A stretch of 64,000 nt of DNA, taken from contig NC_067196.1 of the NCBI RefSeq assembly GCF_000699445.3, positions 75,709,864-75,773,863 of the forward strand. Direction: 5' to 3'. A model generated the notes under the pieces. That model was not told where the DNA came from. It saw only the letters and a list, made by a program, of their open reading frames with translations, and made no database searches. Source of the stretch: Schistosoma haematobium. Its lineage: Eukaryota; Platyhelminthes; Trematoda; Strigeidida; Schistosomatidae. Numbering within the stretch: the first letter of the stretch is position 1; each line of letters opens with the position of its first letter. Below are positions 58,118-64,000 of the stretch, one piece after another. A program made the position numbers and the translations under genes.

Positions 58118-61100
58118 ACTTACGTACTTACGCTTGTTGCCTCCAATAGAGCATAGGCCGCCAACCAGCAATCTCCAATCCATTCTGTCCTGGATCGTCT
58201 TTTCTAGTTTTATCCACGTTTTGATCATCCTTCTCGTGTCTGTCTCCATTCCTCAGCGTAATGTGTCCTTTAGTCTTCCTCATCTCCTCTGGCCTCTAGG
58301 ACTCCATGTGAGGGCTTGCCTCCTGACACAGTTCGGTGATTTCCTCAATGTATTTCCTATCCACTTCCAGCGCTTCTTCCTGATTTCTTCCTCCACTGGA
58401 ATCTCGTTTGTTCTCTCCCACAATAGGCTGTTTCTGATAGTGTCTGGCCAACGGATCCGAAGTATTTTGTGAAGACAATTGTTAATAACCATCTGTATAT
58501 TCTGGATGATGGATTTCGTAGTTCTCCAAGTTTCCGCCCCATACAGTAGAACTGTCTTGACATTTGTATTAAAAATTCTGACCTTGGTGTTGGCTTGTGT
58601 ACAGTTGTTTTGAGTTCCAGATATTCTTCAATTATAGATATGCCGCTCTTGCTTTTCTGATTCGCGCTTTCACATCTGCATCAAACTCACCATATTCATC
58701 AATGATGCTGCCCAGATATGTGAAGGATTTTACATCCTGTTAAGCACTTTCGTCAGTTGTGATTCCATTGGTGTATGTTGTGTTGCATCGGAGAATCTTG
58801 CTTTTCCCTCTGTGTATATTGCGACCTACTGCTGCTGAGGCTGCCGCTACACTGGTCGTCTTCTCCTGCATTTGTTGTTGCGATTGCGATAGAGCCAGAT
58901 CATCTGCGAATTCCAGATCATCCAGCTGCATCCTAGATGTCCACTGTATCCCGTGTTTCCCTTGAGATTTTGACGTCTTCATGATCCAGTCGATGACCAG
59001 GAGAAAGAGAAAGTGTGAGAGTAAGCAACCTTGCCTGACACCGGTCTTTAATTCGAACGAGTCCGTGGCCTTTTCGCCATGCACGATTTTGTTTTCCTTC
59101 AGATGTCGAGGTCTTCATGATCTAGCCAACCACCAGAAGAAAAAGGAAGGGGAAGAGTAGACAGCCTTGTCTAACTCCGGTAGTTACTTGGAATGCATCT
59201 GTCATCTGTCTTCCATGCACGACTTTGCACTGTAGTTCATCGTATAAGTTCCGGACAATGTTGACAATCTTTTCAGGAACTCCGTAGTGTCGAAGAAGTT
59301 TCCATAACGTTCTCCCATCTACACTGTCGAATGCCTTTTCATAATCAATGGAGTTGATGTACAGTGAAGAGTTCCACTCAACTGATTGTTCGACAATGAT
59401 CCGTAGTGTCGCAATTTGGTCTGTTCACGACCGATCCTTACGGAATCCAGCTTGTTGACCTCGAAGTTGGGCGTCTACTGTATCTTTCATCCGGTTCAGC
59501 AACACTCTGTTGAAGACTTTCCCTGGTACTGACAGTAGTGTAATGCCTCTGTAGTTTTCACATTTGCTCAGGTCTCCTTTCTTTGGAATCTTGACGAGGT
59601 GTCCTTCTTTCCAGTCCATCGGCACTTGTTCCTCCTCCCAAATCTTTTTGAATAGAAGGTAAAGCATGTTTGTAGTTACTTCGATGTCTGACTTCAGTGC
59701 TTCAGCTGGTATGTTGTCGGGTCCTGCTGCTTTCCCGTTCTTGATTTGTCTGACGGCCATTCTGATTTCTTCCGTCGTTGGTGGGTTGACATCTATAGTA
59801 AGATCTGTGTGTGCTGCTTCGATGTCCGTTGGATTCATTGGAGCCGGCCTATTCAGGAGTTCCTCGAAGTATTCTACCCATCTGTTTCGCTGTTGTTGAA
59901 TTTCAGTGATTGGCCTGCCTTCTTTGTCCTTGACCGGTCTCTCTGGTTTACTATATTTCCCTGATAGTTTCTTCGTTGTGTCGTAAAGCTGTTCCATATT
60001 TCCTTCTCTAGCAGCTTTTTCCGCCGACGTTGCTAGTTCTTCCACGTATTTCTTCTTGTCGGCTCTAGTGCTCTTCTTCACTTGCTTGTTTGCTTCTATG
60101 TACTCAGCTTGTGCTTGAACTTTCTCTGCTCGTGTTCGGTTGTTGTTAATTGCTGTCTTCTAGTTCTTCCTTTCTTCGATCCTGTCCAGTGTTTCTTTAG
60201 AGATCCATTCCTTATGATAATGCTTCTTGAGACCCAGAACCTCTTGACACGTTGAAGTTAATGCTTCTTTGATACCTTTCCAGTTGTCCTTCATAGTAGT
60301 TTCTTCTTCCTGCAGTAGATCTTGTAAGTCTCGGAACCTGTTGTTGAGTGCTATCTTGAATTCATTGAGTTTGTCAGTATCTCGAAGGAAGGCTGTATTG
60401 AACCTTTGTAGTTCTGTTTGTCCACTTGTCCAGTCCTTTTTCAGCTTTAGTTTTAAATTAGCCACAACTAGGTGATGATCTGAAGCTATGTCGACTCCTC
60501 TCCTGGTTCTCACATCTTCAATTGTCCTTCGGAACTTTTATTGATGCAAATATAATCTATCTGATTCTCTATGGTGTGGTTCGGTGAGATCCATGTAGCC
60601 TTGTGTATACGTTTTTGTGGAAATATTGTGCCTCCTATGACCAATTTGTTGAATGCACACAGATTTGTAAATCTTCCCCCATTTTTGTTTCTCTCCCCCA
60701 GTCAATCCATGTCGTCCCATGATATATCCATATCCGGTGTTGTCTATTCCAACTTTGGCGTTTAGATCTCCCATCAGAATGGTGAGGTCTTTTCTTGGGC
60801 ACTTCGCTATGACTGATTGCAGCCTCTCATAGAGTTGATCTTGAATGTCGTCATTGATATCATTGTTGGGTGCATAACATTGGATAATATTCATTGTGAT
60901 CCCCTTCTTCTTTGTTTTGAATGATGCTTTGATGATTCTGGATCCGTGAGATTCCCATCCTATAAGTGCATTTTGTGCTATTTTGGATAGCATTAGAACA
61001 ACTTCCTGAGTGTGTGGAGCATTTTCCTCCTTGTGGCCGAAGTATAGCAGCATCTCTCCCGTATTTAGCCTTTGTTGTCCACCTTGAGTACAATGGGTTT

Positions 61101-61222
61101 TGCTGATTTCCAGTACTGCCAAATTGTATCTCCTCATTTCCGTTGCTATTTGACTGGTCTTCTCGGTTTCCCACATTGTGCGGACGTTCCATGTACCTAT
61201 AAAAATTGTTGCTCTGGTTGTT
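58118..61222 (-). mobile_element. Chimeric RTE element (two subfamilies joined)
   Basis: The 3' part (58,118 to about 59,092) resembles the 2.4-5.4 kb subfamily ([25 protein letters not shown]). The 5' part (about 59,093-61,222) belongs to the lineage at 20-23 and 24.5-27.7 kb, including its shared lesions. At the junction the coding sequence steps back: the 5' part runs to MKTSTSEGK and the 3' part restarts at KIVHGE, duplicating ~40 codons. It lacks the 5'-UTR; the first element bases are ACAACCAGAGC. No TSD could be found. Confidence 0.88.
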
Positions 61223-61239
61223 CCGATAAAAGATGACAT
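58120..61239 (-). pseudogene. RTE endonuclease-RT pseudogene, chimeric
   Basis: The endonuclease start IFIGTWNVRTMWETEKTSQI is followed by changed residues (LEISKTHC for LGISETHW, losing the catalytic Glu). The shared lesions KWGKIYKSV, RLYLHQ-stop and EERKN-stop all recur. A private stop replaces Cys after FRKDRS (about 59,425). After the junction the second part has FADDLALSQ with a one-codon loss and further frameshifts. Confidence 0.87.
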
Positions 61240-62830
61240 TGTATGTATTAAAGCAGAAACAGATTGATATATTCCAGATAATCTTATTATAGATCATTTA
61301 ACTGTTTAACATTATGACTCTTAATCATATAAAATTAAACACTACCACTGAGATATAATAAAAGAGATTAATAGTCCATATTCTGTATGATAACAATTTA
61401 GTTAAAATGAATAATAATTATTCTCTTTACAAACAACTAATTTATTTACTTTTGTATCCCCTGATTTCAATAAAATTTGATAAGAACATAGAAATTAAAT
61501 AAACGAAAGAATTTACCATTTCAGGTACTATGAAAAATAAGTTACATTCATGTAAAGATATACAACTTAAATCACTAAAATATTGATCAAGTACATCGAA
61601 TTTAAAAGTGTTAGAATAAACTATGTTTTAAAAAAAAATGAAATTAAGCATTTGATTTTGTCTGTTTTCATATCCACAAGGCAAGAAAGAAGTAGAAGGT
61701 TTAGTCTATGAAAGTTGTGAAATCTTTTGTATGAACGTTGAGCAAGTTAAACTTTAAATACAAGGGCCTATTGTCTTTTACGAGCTAGGACTCAATGTTT
61801 TCCAATAAATAGAACGCATTTTACTTTATGTGCACTTAAACTTCACAAATATTATGATTTTATAATGAGTAAGTGGTAAAAAGGAAAATGTAATCTAGTT
61901 TATTATGTATACTAATTTGAGAGGTTGTAATAGTTGTAGTGCCCAGTTTTTCTTATCAAGTTACGAAAGATTATCTTAAATCAATGCTTAATAAATTAAA
62001 AAAACACAATATAAATGGAAATGCTGGTAAATGACAGTATACAATTCAGTATAGTTTAATGTCTGTCCACTCATCGTTCACATTCACTCAATAGATTTAG
62101 TCAGTTTTCCTCATTGAAAGTAACGAGATAAAGTATTTAATCGGTTTAGGAAAACTGATGTACTTCTAGGTTTTGAAAAAGAAAGATTTTAGACTTTTGA
62201 GGGTACAATGCAGTATCTGTTTTCCAACGTACATTTAAAATTAAAAAAATCTCACTCTACCTTTTATCAGAAACATAGGTAACAAACGTAACTCGTTGTA
62301 TAAGATACTTCATACACTCAAAGAATATACACAAGACTCGACCTATGATATGATATACTATAACTGAGTTAAAAATACGTATAATGTAATATTCACTTTG
62401 ATGTCTGGGCAATACATTATACATAATTGTTCAATATGCTCTTATATATAAGTTTTAATGTAAATATATTTATATAGATGAGTTTTATTTTAATTCCTTA
62501 ACAGACATTTAGTTATTAAGTGAAATATGTTATTAGGAAATAAAAAAGATAAATTATTGTTATTTGAGAGAACGAAATCTCAAGATGTCATCAATATGTA
62601 AGTAAATATTATCATTACAGCATGAGTGAATAGAAACTTAATAATTCACTTTAAATATTGACAGATAACTCTAAAGTTACTCATTAGTTCTAATGTAATA
62701 ACGTCTGATAATATCGCCTGTAATTATTTTTGAAGGTCATTATATGTAATCATTGATATTTAGTAAAAACATTTATTACTGGATCCTCTGGTTTTTCGAG
62801 ATCTAATAAACAAATGAATGTTCAATTTGA
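61240..62830. other. AT-rich DNA, no gene recognised
   Basis: Nothing supportable. Confidence 0.45.
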
Positions 62831-62835
62831 GATGG

Positions 62836-62980
62836 TGGAGATTTTTAGCTCAGGTGGATGATTTGGATAGTTTTGTTCTCTGAGCTGGATGGTTTGGTCG
62901 TGGAGCTTTCATCGTTCTTCTGAACGATGAAAGCTCCACGACCAAACCATCCAGCTCAGAGAACAAAACTCCATCCGAAT
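62836..62980. repeat. Perfect palindrome, family F repeat
   Basis: Arms 62,869-62,917 and 62,922-62,970 are perfect 49-bp reverse complements around a TTCT loop. Outside the left arm, GATGGTGGAGATTTTTAGC and a variant GGTGGATGATTTGG repeat the theme imperfectly. It is strongly cruciform-prone; RNA from either strand would form one long hairpin. Confidence 0.92.
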
Positions 62981-63419
62981 GTTCAATTTACTTGTATTGA
63001 GGATCCGTTAAAAATGAATCATTTTACAAAATAGACTTTTAAATAATTAATGTTGATTTTTTCCTAAATCATTTGTATACTGCCATAATAGTAACCTGAT
63101 ATATAATCTTATAAAATAAATTGTATCCAAGAGATTTAAAATGTAAAAGCAAATACGTATCAATCTTTTTGTTTGGGTTTGTATAAGAATGAGATTAAAC
63201 CTATGAAACTAATATATTTAATCGAATTAGTAGATGAAATGTTAGTGAAAACATAGTTAATTGAATTCATTGAATATATCCTATAGTAGTATATATTATT
63301 TTACGTAATTCCAAATATTCCTAAGCACAAATTTTGAATTGTTATAAATTCCTCTTTTGAGATGTTTTTTGGCGTATGTTAAATGCCTGAGTTTTTATGA
63401 AATTACATCTCCTTTATAT

Positions 63420-63600
63420 GCAAAGATGGATTGCGGCTAACAGTGGAATCAGGAACGTGCGTTTCGTCTCATTTGAGACTCATCAGCTGGATGTACCTGC
63501 ATCCCAGAGTTGATATTTACTCCAGGAATCAAACTCAGAACCATTCGTTCCAAATGCCATGATGTTATTCACTTAGCTACTGAATCCTGTTAGCCACATG
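63420..63600 (-). mobile_element. Sm-alpha-like hammerhead element (family D)
   Basis: Minus-sense order: tRNA-like head (AGTAGCTAAGTGAATAAC, about 63,568-63,585), GGTTCTGAGTTTGATTCC B-box-like region, spacer CAACTCTGGGATGCAGGTAC, ribozyme, and GATTCCACTGTTAGCC end. It is the cleanest monomer of this family here. Confidence 0.85.
63450..63497 (-). ncRNA. Hammerhead ribozyme, Sm-alpha-like (core intact)
   Basis: Stem I strand CAUCCAG, CUGAUGA, perfect stem II GUCUC/GAGAC with loop AAAU, GAAA, stem III ACGCACGU, then U at the cleavage position (GUU, normally slower than GUC). The stem I partner CCUGAU is shifted by one base relative to the ideal. Confidence 0.75.
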
Positions 63601-64000
63601 CTTGTGCAATGAAGTGGACTTTTAAATTCACTTGGTGTTGTTTACTTGAATTTTTCTGTTGTTGTTTAGAACTGTATCCCATTTAACTTCAATAATAGGT
63701 TGTTAACTTTAATAAAAAATATAAGCACAGTATATAGAAAACATAATTTATTGATTAAAACAAATCGAAAACAATCTAAAATTCGTAACAATATTTTCAT
63801 GGTTGGAAAATACATTCCTAAGACTTTTCAAATAAACTATTAAATGATTACATTGAAACATGTTTTGATAACTTTCTAAAATCGTTACACAATTGATAAA
63901 TTTCATAAATAAATATGGGTTAATCATTTGTAACTAAGCGTATAAAAAGTACACATTTAAGAGTTTTACTTTATATCAATAAGATTATTTTTTTATATGT

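Overview
The window looks like AT-rich intergenic or intronic DNA from a schistosome (blood fluke, Schistosoma or a close relative). I infer this from the combination of RTE-clade non-LTR retrotransposons, Penelope-like retroelement remnants, Merlin DNA transposon relics and abundant short tRNA-headed elements carrying hammerhead ribozymes, including copies of the Sm-alpha type. No bacterial gene organisation, rRNA or CRISPR is present. The only host-gene signal I can support is one short exon at 33,907-33,982 (+) that resembles the first coding exon of an ether-a-go-go/ELK (KCNH) potassium channel; the rest of that gene was not found by eye.

Layout. 1-1.2 kb: RTE copy with an inverted 5' piece. 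2.35-5.37 kb: a nearly complete RTE element (957-codon ORF, minus strand) between 15-bp target-site duplications (TSDs). 6.0-10.0 kb: several hammerhead SINE-like elements, two of them longer than one ~400-bp unit and bounded by perfect TSDs. 11-16.7 kb: a 5'-inverted RTE copy, a fold-back ribozyme element, RTE and Penelope fragments and a solo LTR. 16.7-19.9 kb: nothing recognisable. 19.9-28.6 kb: a nested block: an RTE (20,047-23,263, -) inside a ribozyme element, then a second, near-identical but independently inserted RTE (24,525-27,733, +) splitting the C-terminus of a Penelope-like ORF. 29-57 kb: scattered ribozyme elements, solo LTRs (four in the window), two Merlin MITEs and one internally deleted Merlin transposase, RTE 3' ends and two RTE 5'-UTR-only pieces. 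58.1-61.2 kb: a chimeric RTE made of two subfamilies. 62.8-63.6 kb: a perfect 49-bp-arm palindrome and an Sm-alpha-like element.

The most interesting system is a ~400-bp tRNA-headed element (here 'family B', at least 17 recognisable copies or fragments). Downstream of an internal A/B-box region it carries a complete type-I hammerhead fold (CUGANGA, stem II, GAAA, cleavage triplet, stem I). Several insertions exceed one unit and re-enter the next unit in frame with the repeat, and many are fold-backs between TSDs. Three sequence-distinct ribozyme families in the window keep an 8-nt self-complementary stem III while changing its sequence. Together this suggests self-cleaving RNAs that are copied back into DNA from multimeric or circular templates, probably by the RTE or Penelope machinery present here. 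Functional activity is inference; the sequence shows only the motifs, junctions and TSDs.
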